Counted from the stretch's first letter, positions 1 through 7,561 are shown. The stretch is 8,833 nucleotides of DNA from Planctomycetaceae bacterium (GCA_031283825.1 JAITAZ010000186.1:1-8833), one strand, 5' to 3'. Translations and numbers: made by a program. The notes: generated by a model from the sequence alone, not told the origin.

Positions 1-150
1 CGGATTAACGTGAATAAAATTTTTGTAGTAAAAAAGAAATTTATCAATGTTGTCTGTAGGAATTTTATCAAGAGTCCAATCAGATTCGTCGGCGAGACAA
101 ACTGTTGAAAACAATGCAACGAAAAAAACAACGCGAAATAATAAATTCAT
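1..150 (-). CDS. Partial secreted protein of unknown function (N-terminal 50 residues)
   Basis: An open frame starts with ATG at 150 and runs without a stop to base 1, giving 50 residues; the rest lies beyond the left edge. It begins MNLLFRVVFFVALFSTVCLA, a textbook Sec signal peptide: one Arg near the start, a hydrophobic core, and a probable signal peptidase I site after Cys-Leu-Ala at residue 20. The exported part starts DESDWTLDKIPTDNIDKF. The Cys at position 18 does not sit in a normal lipobox, so a lipoprotein is less likely. No strong Shine-Dalgarno sequence is visible upstream. The mature part is too short to assign a family. The signal peptide makes this frame far more credible than the overlapping plus-strand frame. 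Confidence 0.65.
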   Translation of the reverse strand, partial: MNLLFRVVFFVALFSTVCLADESDWTLDKIPTDNIDKFLFYYKNFIHVNP

Positions 151-189
151 AATTTTGCACCGATTTTATAATTTGATGAAACTATTCTG

Positions 190-267
190 TAGGCAATCTA
201 GGCAATCATTGATCTGGGATAATCCTTGATTTTGGGCAATCATGATCTTGGGCAATCATTGATCTGG
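190..267. repeat. Degenerate tandem repeats of a GGCAATCATTGATCTGG unit
   Basis: The heptamer GGCAATC occurs four times (192-198, 201-207, 235-241, 251-257). Three of the copies continue as CATTGATCTGG or CATGATCTTGG. The spacing is irregular (9, 34 and 16 bp). The last unit runs straight into the GGTAGGCGACC arm of a family 1 element. It looks like a decayed, locally expanded end of such an element. No coding potential is seen. Confidence 0.6.
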
Positions 268-320
268 TAGGCGACCTTTCGCCGAAAGGTCGCGTTGCCA
301 AAGCAACGTTAGCGATGATA
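266..320. repeat. Partial family 1 element (palindromic core fragment)
   Basis: This stretch carries GGTAGGCGACC followed by the family palindrome at 271-293: arms GCGACCTTTCG and CGAAAGGTCGC around one central base. A small hairpin-forming sequence, GTTGCCAAAGCAAC, and a GATGATAA segment follow. Both have equivalents in the fuller copies at 5487-5738 and 7197-7429. The outer ACTCATG end and the whole second half are missing, so this is a remnant. Confidence 0.6.
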
Positions 321-329
321 AGTTTAGAT

Positions 330-465
330 TAAGGGAACTTCTAAAAACTAATTTTATTAGGAACGCGGGCGTCCCGCCTGCATGACAAACGCCGAAATAT
401 GCGGTCGAGACGACCGCGTTCCTAATAAAAATAAATTTTACATGAGGTTTTTAGATGTTCCCTTA
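330..465. repeat. Family 3 inverted-repeat element, compact GC-rich core
   Basis: The ends TTAAGGGAAC and GTTCCCTTAA are perfect inverted copies, followed inside by TTCTAAAAAC on the left and GTTTTTAGAT on the right. A second perfect 14-bp inverted pair, TATTAGGAACGCGG (355-368) and CCGCGTTCCTAATA (414-427), frames the core. The core holds two more short palindromes (GCGGG/CCCGC at 365-377 and GCGGTCG/CGACCGC at 401-417). There is no open frame of note. It looks like a small non-autonomous element or a strongly folded RNA. The same outer ends reappear at 5193-5396 and 7543-7550 around a quite different core. Confidence 0.7.
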
Positions 466-548
466 AGTATTCAAAAATAGTATCGTATATTTTTATAATT
501 TGATATAAACGACGTGATAATATAAAAAATTATAAAATTTGTCAATAG

Positions 549-725
549 CATTTTACTTTGTTGAAAATAAGGTCGCGTTGATGAAGGTAACGTTAATGGC
601 GTTAATCAACATTATCGTCGGCTACCGCCGACGCGACCTTTCGGCGAAAGGTTGCGAACCTACGGTCGCCTACCTGAGTCGGCGGTCGCCTACCTGATCG
701 GGAGTAACAAGTGCTTAACATGAGT
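549..725. repeat. Family 1 inverted-repeat element, diverged copy
   Basis: The right half is well kept. The palindrome at 633-655 has one mismatch in its right arm. Two GGTCGCCTACC motifs follow 20 bp apart (664-674 and 684-694), then GGGAGTAACAAGTGCTTAAC and the family end ATGAGT near 720-725. The left half is poor: only GCATTTTAC and TTGTTG recall the expected end, so the left boundary is approximate. The hairpin GTCGGCTACCGCCGAC sits just before the palindrome, as in the other copies. Confidence 0.6.
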
Positions 726-1012
<287 letters not shown>

Positions 1013-3733
1013 ATGAATATCCATAAATTACTGTTTGATAATTTGACCACCTCGAAATTTACAATTTTTGTAACGTTAATTATTTTTTCATTCGCCTACA
1101 TCCTCGCAACCCCGAACTTCGTCCGCGCCGATTCCTCCAACGATCTCCTCGAATCTGCTAAACAACTCTACAACCAACAAAAATACGAACAAGCACGAGT
1201 CGCATTCGACGACTTTCTCAAACTCTACCCATCGCACTTTCTAATAAACGAAGCAAAATTCTACCTCGCCGACTCATACCTCTACCTCAAAAAATACGAT
1301 ACCGCCATCAATCTCTACTCGCAACTCGCAACTCTGCCTAAAACCGATCCGCTCACTCGCTCCGTCCTCTTCCGACTCGGCGAATCCTACTACACAAAAG
1401 GCGATTACACCGCCGCAAAAATTCATCTCGAAAATTTCGTCCTCGACTTTCCACAAGATTCATACCTGCAATACGTCCTCTATTACTTAGGAGACGTCGC
1501 AATGGCTGACAATAACCCCAAAGCCGCCATCCACTACTTTGAACAAAATATCAACCTATTCCCAAACGGAGGACGATTACTCGAAAATAAAATCGGATTA
1601 GCCGTCGCAAAAAATCAACTCTCGCAAATCGCCGAAGCCGACGCTATCTTCGCCGAACTTCTCAACAACAACGACCCCAATACCATCGAACCAACAACTT
1701 ACCAATACGGCGTCGCCCTACACGAAAGAGGAGATAACGCAAAAGCTATCACTACGCTAAATAATTTTCTCGCTCGATGGAATAACAGCTCGCTGACAAA
1801 CGACGTTCTCCGCGTTCTCACAAGATGCTACGTCTCGCAAAAAGATAACAACAAAGCCCTCGAAACTATCGCAAAAATCGCCAACCCGTCCATCGACGAT
1901 AACCTGATAAAAATAAGATTGCTCATCCGACTAAAAAAATCAAACGAAGCCGAAACCCTACTCACACAAACCGAAAAAAGAACCGACGCTCTACCACACA
2001 CAGACGAAATTATATTTCTCAAATCTGTCTTGCAATACTTCAAGAAAAATTGGACAAATACAATCGCACTACTCGAACAAGTCCTACTGCCAAAATACGC
2101 CACGCAAAATACCGCAACAATAAATAATATTACATACAACGTTACCTTCGGATACTTAACATCACCGCAAAATGTCAATAAACATAATTTAAGCGATGAA
2201 GTTTTTCTTCACGCTTGCGCATATCTCGCGCTCGCTTACGCAAGATCAGGAAACAAAAACAAAGCCGACGCCATCCTAAACGAAATGACCGGAAACGTAG
2301 CAAATACAAATCAATCCGAATTAACTAAAATCGTCAACGATACTTACGCCCGCTTGACAAAAATCTACTCGACAAACTCCGAGCCTTCAACCAACAACGA
2401 TACTCTCGCAACACTCAACTCAAGTGCTGGTCAATGGAATCCAACAACCGCTACAAGATCACGCGGCGACAATAAACCGTCATCGGTAAATTGGTCAAAT
2501 AACAATGTCAATCTCGACAAAAATAAAAACGCTTACTCAAATCCCGACCCGATTCAACAACAAAACTCCGCCGCGAAACCGCCTCAAACAACCGGCTCCG
2601 ATATCGACCGATTCTGGATCGCATATCGCGAATTTGAAAATCGTAATTGGAACAACGCCGCCGCACAACTCGAACAAATTCTCCAGACAAAATATTTCGA
2701 CCAACTAAAATATCTAACAATCAACTACAACTACGCAACAAACGACGCAACAAATAAACTCGATTCAAAAACATTCGCGAAAGCATGTTCTATGCTCGCA
2801 TTGTCGTTTGCTAATCTGGGCGAAATCGATAAAGCAACCGCAACTCTAACGGCATTCGCTAATAAAATCAATTCAACCGACACAACTCAACAAAATATTT
2901 TAAACGATACCAATTCGCAATTCGTAAATATTATTCGTAACAATAATTCAAATTCGAATACAAGCAACGGCGTCAACAATAATTTTGCTCAACAAATTTC
3001 CGAATCCGAACAGCGTAGAATAATCAAAGAATGCAACTCGCTATTCAACTCGCGACGATACGAACAAGCCGACGCAAAATTACGCGAACTGTTACAAAAA
3101 AACATGTCGGCGGAGATTTTGCCGGAAGCATTATTGCTGAGAGGAAGAACGTTGTTATCAATAGGAAATGAGCGAGAAGGAATAAAATTATTGGAACGAA
3201 TAAAAACGGAATTTATCTCGTCGTCGCAGTACAAAGATTCGCTTTGGAATCTTGGTTTGTATTACGAGGCGTCGGGAGATTCGATTAAGTCGGTAGAATA
3301 TTTTCAACTTTTAATAGACGAATTTCCGAATTATAAAAATATCGACGGAGCATTGTATTATGTCGCGCTAGACGATATCGACAACGGAAACGGACGAAAA
3401 GGAACGTCATATTTGTTACGGATTTATAGAAATTACCAAGCCGGTCAATATTGGTCTCATGCGGCGTGGACTTTGGCTTACGAAGAGTACAAAAAAAAGA
3501 ATTACGCACAAGCGGAAATTTACTTGCAAAAGACCCTGCAACATCCGCCCGATTACGCAATACTCGACAGAACGCTGTATCTCAAAGGCGAAATCGCGTT
3601 GCAAAGAAAAGATTACGCGATAGCATCGCAGGCGTTTCAAGAAGTGATCAATCTTTGCCCCGACAGCCTGCTAATCCGCGACGCCAATCGAGGAATACAA
3701 ACGGCAAATCGCGCGTCGAGTAATGTCAGATGA
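1013..3733 (+). CDS. Large exported tetratricopeptide-repeat protein
   Basis: This 906-residue protein starts with a long signal sequence or N-terminal membrane anchor: a hydrophobic stretch at about residues 17-33, with a possible cleavage site after Val-Arg-Ala at 39. Helical TPR units follow from about 41 to 290, with the usual pattern of Tyr/Leu/Ala and F-P turns (for example FLKLYPSHF at 68-76 and NFVLDFPQDS at 141-150). A second TPR block fills about 665-895. Between them are two related modules (331-450 and 530-640) split by an Asn/Ser/Thr/Pro-rich linker (about 452-528). The arrangement recalls YbgF/BamD-like envelope scaffold proteins, but no specific function can be given. No other Met lies near the start and the signal sequence fixes it. 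Codon choice changes sharply near base 3100. The partner is unknown and no operon is evident. Confidence 0.85.
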   Translation: MNIHKLLFDNLTTSKFTIFVTLIIFSFAYILATPNFVRADSSNDLLESAKQLYNQQKYEQARVAFDDFLKLYPSHFLINEAKFYLADSYLYLKKYDTAINLYSQLATLPKTDPLTRSVLFRLGESYYTKGDYTAAKIHLENFVLDFPQDSYLQYVLYYLGDVAMADNNPKAAIHYFEQNINLFPNGGRLLENKIGLAVAKNQLSQIAEADAIFAELLNNNDPNTIEPTTYQYGVALHERGDNAKAITTLNNFLARWNNSSLTNDVLRVLTRCYVSQKDNNKALETIAKIANPSIDDNLIKIRLLIRLKKSNEAETLLTQTEKRTDALPHTDEIIFLKSVLQYFKKNWTNTIALLEQVLLPKYATQNTATINNITYNVTFGYLTSPQNVNKHNLSDEVFLHACAYLALAYARSGNKNKADAILNEMTGNVANTNQSELTKIVNDTYARLTKIYSTNSEPSTNNDTLATLNSSAGQWNPTTATRSRGDNKPSSVNWSNNNVNLDKNKNAYSNPDPIQQQNSAAKPPQTTGSDIDRFWIAYREFENRNWNNAAAQLEQILQTKYFDQLKYLTINYNYATNDATNKLDSKTFAKACSMLALSFANLGEIDKATATLTAFANKINSTDTTQQNILNDTNSQFVNIIRNNNSNSNTSNGVNNNFAQQISESEQRRIIKECNSLFNSRRYEQADAKLRELLQKNMSAEILPEALLLRGRTLLSIGNEREGIKLLERIKTEFISSSQYKDSLWNLGLYYEASGDSIKSVEYFQLLIDEFPNYKNIDGALYYVALDDIDNGNGRKGTSYLLRIYRNYQAGQYWSHAAWTLAYEEYKKKNYAQAEIYLQKTLQHPPDYAILDRTLYLKGEIALQRKDYAIASQAFQEVINLCPDSLLIRDANRGIQTANRASSNVR

Positions 3734-3734
3734 G

Positions 3735-3929
3735 GTAACTATTCAATCGTAGTTTTTTAAGGGACAAAAGGAACAGTAGAGACAAAAGGAACGTTTGGTT
3801 TTAACTCTGATTGAAAAAACTCAAGAGAGACGTCTTTTGAGTCTTTTCAATTAGATTTCAAACAACGACGTCCCTAAAGTCTCGCCTGTTCCTACTGTCC
3901 TCTAAAAAAAACAGCGGCTGAGTAATTAC
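3735..3929. repeat. Family 2 inverted-repeat element, copy A
   Basis: The element starts GTAACTATTC two bases after the TPR stop codon and ends GTAATTAC. Its left arm is AATCGTAGTTTTTTAAGGGA followed by 9-bp units GGGACAAAA, GGAACAGTA, GAGACAAAA, GGAACGTTT. The right arm read in reverse carries in-phase units AGGACAGTA, GGAACAGGC, GAGACTTTA, GGGACGTCG. The whole sequence matches the copy at 8510-8695 in reverse orientation, including a shared 17-mer, GATTTCAAACAACGACG (3854-3870). No coding frame is seen. No simple target duplication is obvious. It could be a MITE or a folded intergenic RNA. Confidence 0.75.
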
Positions 3930-3989
3930 AAAATTACGTTGATTATTTTACGATAATTTTTGTTTCATATTTTGAGATTAAATTTAACT

Positions 3990-3994
3990 GGAGG
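3990..3994 (+). promoter_or_regulatory. Strong Shine-Dalgarno site for fliM
   Basis: GGAGG lies five bases before the ATG at 4000. It is one of only two good ribosome binding sites in the window (the other precedes 8756), and it fixes the fliM start. No confident promoter was found in the 70 bases between the family 2 element and this site. Confidence 0.85.
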
Positions 3995-3999
3995 AAATT

Positions 4000-5115
4000 A
4001 TGTCTGGAGAAGTATTATCACAAGACGAGATTGAGAATCTCATGAACATAATGACGATGTCGGACAAGAAGGATAAACCTGCTCCGACAAATGGCATAGA
4101 TGGTTTGGGCGGCGTCGGTGCTGGTGCTGGCGGCGGGTTATCTGGTCGGGTTGGCGGCGGGATGCACAATCATATTGTTTCGTCGGCTGGGGAGTGGACG
4201 CATCAGGAGAAAATAACGCAGTATGATTGGAAACGTCCGGAGAGGGTTGGCAAGGATCAGATGAAAACTCTTCAGACATTGCATGAGGGATTTGGTCGAA
4301 AGTTTGCGGCGGATCTTTCGGCGATGTTGCGGACGATTGTAGAGGTGAAGTTGACGAGTGTGAGTCAATTAACATACAGCGAGTTTATTTTTAGTCTTGA
4401 CAATCCGACATGTTTTAATTTACTTCGTGCTGATCCTCTTGAGGGCAATATTATTCTTGACATAAATCCGTCGATTTTGTATCCAATGATAGATCGTCTT
4501 TTGGGCGGCGGGCGAGAGGGAACGATGATGGCAAGGCGTCCGTTGACTGAGATTGAGTTACGTCTTGTTTCGCGGATAACGAATCTTTTTTTGAAGGAGT
4601 TGAAACATGCGTGGGAGAATGTGATGGAGTTAGATTTTAGTGTTGTTCAGGTGGAAAGTAATCCGCAATTGATACAGATTGTTCCTCCGAATGAGGTTGT
4701 TGTGTTATTATGTTTTGAGGTTGCGTTGATAGAGGTTCGTGGGATTATAAATTTGTGTATTCCGTATAATTCGTTTGAACGAATTGCGGGCAAACTGACG
4801 ACTAATGCGTGGAATGCGTATGGCGCGAAAAAGCAAGCGACGCCGCAATCAATTAAGAAAATAAGCAAGTCGATTCGCAACATGCATGTTCATTTGAAGG
4901 TAAAGTTAGCGGATGCCAAGATACAAATGAATCAACTATTGAATTTGCGGGTTGGAGATATTATTTGTACGCAAAAGAATATTTCGTCTCCGTTGTTAGT
5001 GAGTGTTGAGGGAATCCCGAAATACTGGGGCAAAGCCGGAACATACAGAGGCTACACCGCAATAGAAATTGAAAACACCATCGACGACCCAACAGAAATT
5101 ATCGCTCAAGAGTAA
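4000..5115 (+). CDS. fliM: Flagellar motor switch protein FliM
   Basis: FliM forms the middle of the flagellar C-ring, binds phosphorylated CheY and FliG, and sets rotation direction. The 371-residue product begins with LSQDEIENLM (6-15), the conserved CheY-P binding peptide. A Gly-rich, low-complexity linker follows (about 32-54). The CheC-like middle domain covers about 75-270 and contains the FliG-contacting GGxG-type motif in MIDRLLGGGREG (163-174). A SpoA/FliN-like C-terminal domain lies at about 293-360, with LLNLRVGDII and VEGIPKYWGKAGTYRG. Length is slightly above the usual 320-350 because of the linker. No other flagellar gene lies in the window, so fliM seems isolated rather than in the usual fliL-fliM-fliN cluster. 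The last ~35 codons switch from T/G-ending to C/A-ending choices. Confidence 0.95.
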   Translation: MSGEVLSQDEIENLMNIMTMSDKKDKPAPTNGIDGLGGVGAGAGGGLSGRVGGGMHNHIVSSAGEWTHQEKITQYDWKRPERVGKDQMKTLQTLHEGFGRKFAADLSAMLRTIVEVKLTSVSQLTYSEFIFSLDNPTCFNLLRADPLEGNIILDINPSILYPMIDRLLGGGREGTMMARRPLTEIELRLVSRITNLFLKELKHAWENVMELDFSVVQVESNPQLIQIVPPNEVVVLLCFEVALIEVRGIINLCIPYNSFERIAGKLTTNAWNAYGAKKQATPQSIKKISKSIRNMHVHLKVKLADAKIQMNQLLNLRVGDIICTQKNISSPLLVSVEGIPKYWGKAGTYRGYTAIEIENTIDDPTEIIAQE

Positions 5116-5192
5116 ATATAATTATCAGAGGAAAATTTATTTGTAAACGTTCACGGTTTTAAATTATGAATTATGAATTTAAAAACCATAAT

Positions 5193-5396
5193 TAGGGAAT
5201 CTCTAAAAATTAATTTTAAACCACAGAGGACACAGAGAACACAGAGAAAATTTTAATTTGAATCAAAACATAATTTAAATTTATTAAAGTAAAAAATTAT
5301 GGATTCAAATCAAAATTTAATTTTTTAAGAATATTCTCTCTGTGAACTCTGTGTTCTCTGTGGTTAATAAAAAAACGATTTTTTATAAGTTCCATT
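5193..5396. repeat. Family 3 inverted-repeat element, CACAGAG core
   Basis: The outer ends, TAGGGAATCTCTAAAAATTA on the left and TTTTTTATAAGTTCC on the right, match the ends of the 330-465 element. Just inside, CCACAGAGGACACAGAG... on the left is mirrored by ...CTCTGTGTTCTCTGTGG on the right. The middle is AT-rich (5270-5330) with inverted AAATTTTAATTTGAATC-like stretches. The right half recurs at 7430-7550. No coding frame is present. A short ATTATGAA duplication lies just outside, near 5166-5178. Confidence 0.75.
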
Positions 5397-5486
5397 TAAT
5401 GACTTTTTTTTTGTATTTGCTGCGATTTTTATTTTTTTATTTTGTGTATTGCGGCTTTTTTTTTGTCTTTTGAAATAATATTTATA

Positions 5487-5738
5487 ACTCATGTTACGCA
5501 CTTGTTGCCCCAGATCAGGTAGGCGACCGTAGGTTCGCAACCTTTCGCCGAAAGGTCGCGTCGGCGTTAGCCGACGATAAAGTTGAATTGATTTTAATTA
5601 TTGTCGAATCCATTTTATCGTTGCCTTCGGCAAAGCGACCTTTCGGCGAAAGGTCGCCTACCTGATCTATTACCGCATCTATTACCGCCTACCTGATCAA
5701 TAAACGCCTATTGACGGACAAATACTGTGTAACATGAG
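5487..5738. repeat. Family 1 inverted-repeat element, full-length copy
   Basis: The left end is ACTCATGTTACGCACTTG and the right end is TGTGTAACATGAG. Two copies of the 23-bp palindrome lie inside (5537-5559 with one mismatch; 5635-5657 perfect). Between them are hairpins GTCGGC/GCCGAC (5560-5575) and TTGCCTTCGGCAA. The inner ~75 bp is the reverse complement of the matching part of the 7197-7429 copy, so the two elements lie in opposite orientation. The right part carries a 12-bp tandem duplication, ATCTATTACCGC (5665-5676 and 5677-5688). The element ends one base before the stop codon of the DUF1080 gene. Confidence 0.8.
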
Positions 5739-5739
5739 G

Positions 5740-6801
5740 TTAATCATTATATTTTATCCAAACATTATTGAACTGTACTTTATTTCCATGTCCTTGTAGA
5801 TATAATCCGCGAGCTTCTGGAGTTTCTTTTTTACATCCGGGAGTTTCATGTTTTGGCTCGAAGTTTTTGTGAATAACGACTCCGTTTTGAATAACGGTTA
5901 ATCGAGCGTTGGCGATTTTCTTTCCATCGTCTCCGAATTTTGCCGGAACAAAATCGATGTCGTAAGTCTGCCATTGCAAAGGCGGATAACACATATTCAA
6001 ATTCGGTGCTGCTTGTTGGTAAAACCCGCCGCACTCGTTATTCAATCCTTCTAGCCCAAACGAGTCTAAAATCTGACATTCGTAACACTCGTCGATATAT
6101 ACTCCGCTATTTGATCGACCTTGACCGGAATCATTCGGCATGTATGAAGTCAAAAATTCAACATGCAAGATATACGGTCGTTTCTGAAATGGTTTTGTCG
6201 AAGCCTCTGACCACAACGTTTTTGCGGTGTCGTTTGTTTTCGATTTCGTCAAAATCTCCGACGGTTTTCCGTCGGTAAATATTGAAATCCCGCCGTCAGG
6301 AATTTTCAATCCTAACGTCTTACTTTTCCGCACGACCTTTTCTAATGTTTCATCCTTATCGACATTTATAAGTTTACCTTCGTCAATCTTATAACGATTA
6401 GTTCGCGGACGTTCAACTTTCTTGCGTTTTATTTCGCCTTTGTCGTCTTTTTCTTCGCGCTCGTTATCTTTAACGATAAGAAATTCATTATCGATATGTG
6501 CGTCTGCAAATAAACGTAAATTTCCGCGATTCCATCCTTCGCCGGATAAACCGCCGGAAAAAACAACAAACGAAAACTTGCCATTGCCGCGAGCAACAAC
6601 ATTAAATCCCATAACATTAGGATTGTCGCCGACAAGACGATACTCGCCTTGAATTTTATAATCTCGTGCCGCGTCTTTGTTGTCGGCGGCTATCGATTCA
6701 ACCGAAGTATATTCGACTGCAACCGAAATCTCAACAATCGCAACTGAAAACATTACCGACATAAACAGTCCGATAATGCTAAATAAAACAACTCGTTTCA
6801 T
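5740..6801 (-). CDS. Secreted DUF1080 / 3-keto-disaccharide hydrolase-like protein
   Basis: The 353-residue product has a signal peptide (MKRVVLFSIIGLFMSVMFSV, cleavage probably after SVA near 28). The N-terminal part (about 48-100) contains YKIQGEYRL and FSGGLSGEGW, a module seen before DUF1080 domains in planctomycete proteins. The C-terminal DUF1080 domain (about 165-352, concanavalin-like beta-sandwich) shows SNSGVYIDECYECQILDSFG (230-249), WQTYDIDF (277-284), ARLTVIQNGVVIH (299-311) and GLYLQGHGNKVQFNNVWIK (332-350). Members are exported and linked to glycan breakdown; an activity on 3-keto-disaccharides is known for part of the family and is only an inference here. A Lys/Glu-rich segment (112-135) separates the parts. 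ATG at 6801 is chosen over the upstream TTG at 6843 because AGGA lies 8 bases before it and the signal peptide begins there. Confidence 0.85.
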   Translation of the reverse strand: MKRVVLFSIIGLFMSVMFSVAIVEISVAVEYTSVESIAADNKDAARDYKIQGEYRLVGDNPNVMGFNVVARGNGKFSFVVFSGGLSGEGWNRGNLRLFADAHIDNEFLIVKDNEREEKDDKGEIKRKKVERPRTNRYKIDEGKLINVDKDETLEKVVRKSKTLGLKIPDGGISIFTDGKPSEILTKSKTNDTAKTLWSEASTKPFQKRPYILHVEFLTSYMPNDSGQGRSNSGVYIDECYECQILDSFGLEGLNNECGGFYQQAAPNLNMCYPPLQWQTYDIDFVPAKFGDDGKKIANARLTVIQNGVVIHKNFEPKHETPGCKKETPEARGLYLQGHGNKVQFNNVWIKYND

Positions 6802-6838
6802 TTTTTTTATCCTAGTTTTTAAGAGAATGTTTAAAGAT

Positions 6839-6868
6839 CGCAATTAAAATTACAAAAATTTAATTGCG
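6839..6868 (-). promoter_or_regulatory. Perfect 10-bp inverted repeat in the DUF1080 gene leader
   Basis: Arms CGCAATTAAA (6839-6848) and TTTAATTGCG (6859-6868) are separated by 10 bases. The repeat begins about where transcription from the candidate promoter at 6871-6898 would start, 38 bases before the ATG. It could be an operator or a leader hairpin; no T-run follows, so it does not look like a terminator. Confidence 0.45.
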
Positions 6869-6870
6869 TT

Positions 6871-6898
6871 CTTAAAAGTTAAATTAAGTTTATGTCAA
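6871..6898 (-). promoter_or_regulatory. Candidate sigma70-type promoter for the DUF1080 gene
   Basis: On the minus strand TTGACA (6898-6893) is a perfect -35 box. TTTAAG (6876-6871), 16 bases downstream, matches the -10 consensus at four of six positions. A small inverted repeat TTGCA-N4-TGCAA (6913-6926) lies just upstream of the -35 box. The -10 match is mediocre, so the call is tentative. Confidence 0.45.
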
Positions 6899-6966
6899 CG
6901 CAACATAAACCATTGCAATTGTGCAACTCAAAAGAAGAAAATTTCCAAATTAAATTTCTAAACGTC

Positions 6967-7196
6967 TTAATTAAACGCCGTTGAAAATTCGCCGATTGAG
7001 ACGCAAGTTACAGTAAAATTCATAAGTTCGTCAAGCTGATCGAGATCGTTGACGTTATATAATTTGTTTCTGTAATTTTTTCGTCGGCTTATTGAATCGG
7101 CGATTTAATGCTTGTATTATAGCTTCGGCTTTACCTTTAACAATACCTTGTAATATGCTTTCGGCTTTACGCCTTTTTCTGCGTTTTTTTGTAGTA
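6967..7196 (-). pseudogene. Truncated, frameshifted C-terminal tail of an Rpn/PD-(D/E)XK-family transposase
   Basis: Read on the minus strand from about 7171, one frame gives RKAESILQGIVKGKAEAIIQ followed by ALNRRFNKPTKKLQKQII and then a stop. A second frame immediately continues NVNDLDQLDELMNFTVTCVS and IGEFSTAFN before a TAA at 6969-6967. The two halves join into the typical tail of Rpn-type recombination-promoting nuclease/transposase proteins: KGKAEAII, a RRF motif, then an L-x-x-L-D-x-L segment. A one-base gain or two-base loss near 7055-7062 explains the frame change. The 5' side stops where the family 1 element begins at 7197, and no catalytic domain is present anywhere in the window. 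The family assignment rests on pattern recognition of the tail only. Confidence 0.6.
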
Positions 7197-7429
7197 ACTC
7201 ATGTTAAGCGTTTGCTACTCCAGATCCGGTAGGCGACCGTCGACTCAGGTAGGCGACCGCCGACTCAGGTAGGCGACCTTTCGCCGAAAGGTCGCGTAGC
7301 CGAAGGCAACGATAAAATGGATTCGACAATAATTAAAATCAATTCAGATATACCGTCGGCTAACGCCGACGCGACCTTTCGGCGAAAGGTCGCCTACCTG
7401 GTCTGGGGCAACAAGTGCGTAAAATGAGT
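7197..7429. repeat. Family 1 inverted-repeat element, best-preserved copy
   Basis: Long imperfect terminal inverted repeats of about 42 bp: the left begins ACTCATGTTAAGCGTTTGCT, and the right read in reverse begins ACTCATTTTACGCACTTGTT; both continue into CCAGA-C-GGTAGGCGACC. Perfect palindromes lie at 7273-7295 and 7371-7393. The left arm has three GGTAGGCGACC motifs exactly 20 bp apart (7228, 7248, 7268). The inner segment is the reverse complement of that in 5487-5738. The element is flanked by TA on both sides (TA-ACTCAT...ATGAGT-TA), which would fit an IS630/Tc1-type target duplication; this is inference from a two-base match. Confidence 0.8.
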
Positions 7430-7550
7430 TATTAAAGTAAAAAATTATGGATTTAAATCAAAATTTAATTTAATTTTTTAAAAATATTCTCTCTGTGAAC
7501 TCTGTGTTCTCTGTGGTTAATAAAAAAAACGAGTTTTTAGAAGTTCCCTA
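7430..7550. repeat. Right half of a family 3 CACAGAG-core element
   Basis: From TATTAAAG onward this is nearly identical to 5282-5393: ATTATGGATT, AATCAAAATTTAATT, TTCTCTCTGTGAACTCTGTG and the end AGAAGTTCCCTA. The left half is absent. It starts exactly at the edge of the family 1 element, so that element interrupts or replaces the missing half. Confidence 0.75.
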
Positions 7551-7561
7551 TACTTTGAACG

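Noticed and set aside
47..229. Plus-strand frame of 60 codons
   Set aside because: It overlaps the minus-strand signal-peptide gene at 1-150, runs into the GGCAATC repeats, and its product is low-complexity with no family likeness.
271..293. The 23-bp palindromes as rho-independent terminators
   Set aside because: None of the six copies is followed by a T-run, and most lie away from gene ends, within larger inverted-repeat elements.
3451..3723. Second plus-strand frame of 90 codons at the end of the TPR gene
   Set aside because: It is an out-of-frame, Arg-rich shadow of the TPR reading frame, which stays intact and TPR-like to its stop.
5940..6278. Plus-strand frame of 112 codons inside the DUF1080 region
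   Set aside because: It is antisense to strongly conserved DUF1080 motifs, lacks a ribosome binding site and gives a basic, low-information product.
6802..6843. Upstream TTG start that would add 14 residues to the DUF1080 protein
   Set aside because: The TTG overlaps the leader inverted repeat and lies only about 20 bases after the likely transcript start. The ATG at 6801 has AGGA at good distance and opens a clean signal peptide.
7228..7278. Three GGTAGGCGACC motifs 20 bp apart as a mini CRISPR array
   Set aside because: The intervening 9-base segments are nearly identical and far too short to be spacers, and the motifs belong to the arm of a family 1 element.
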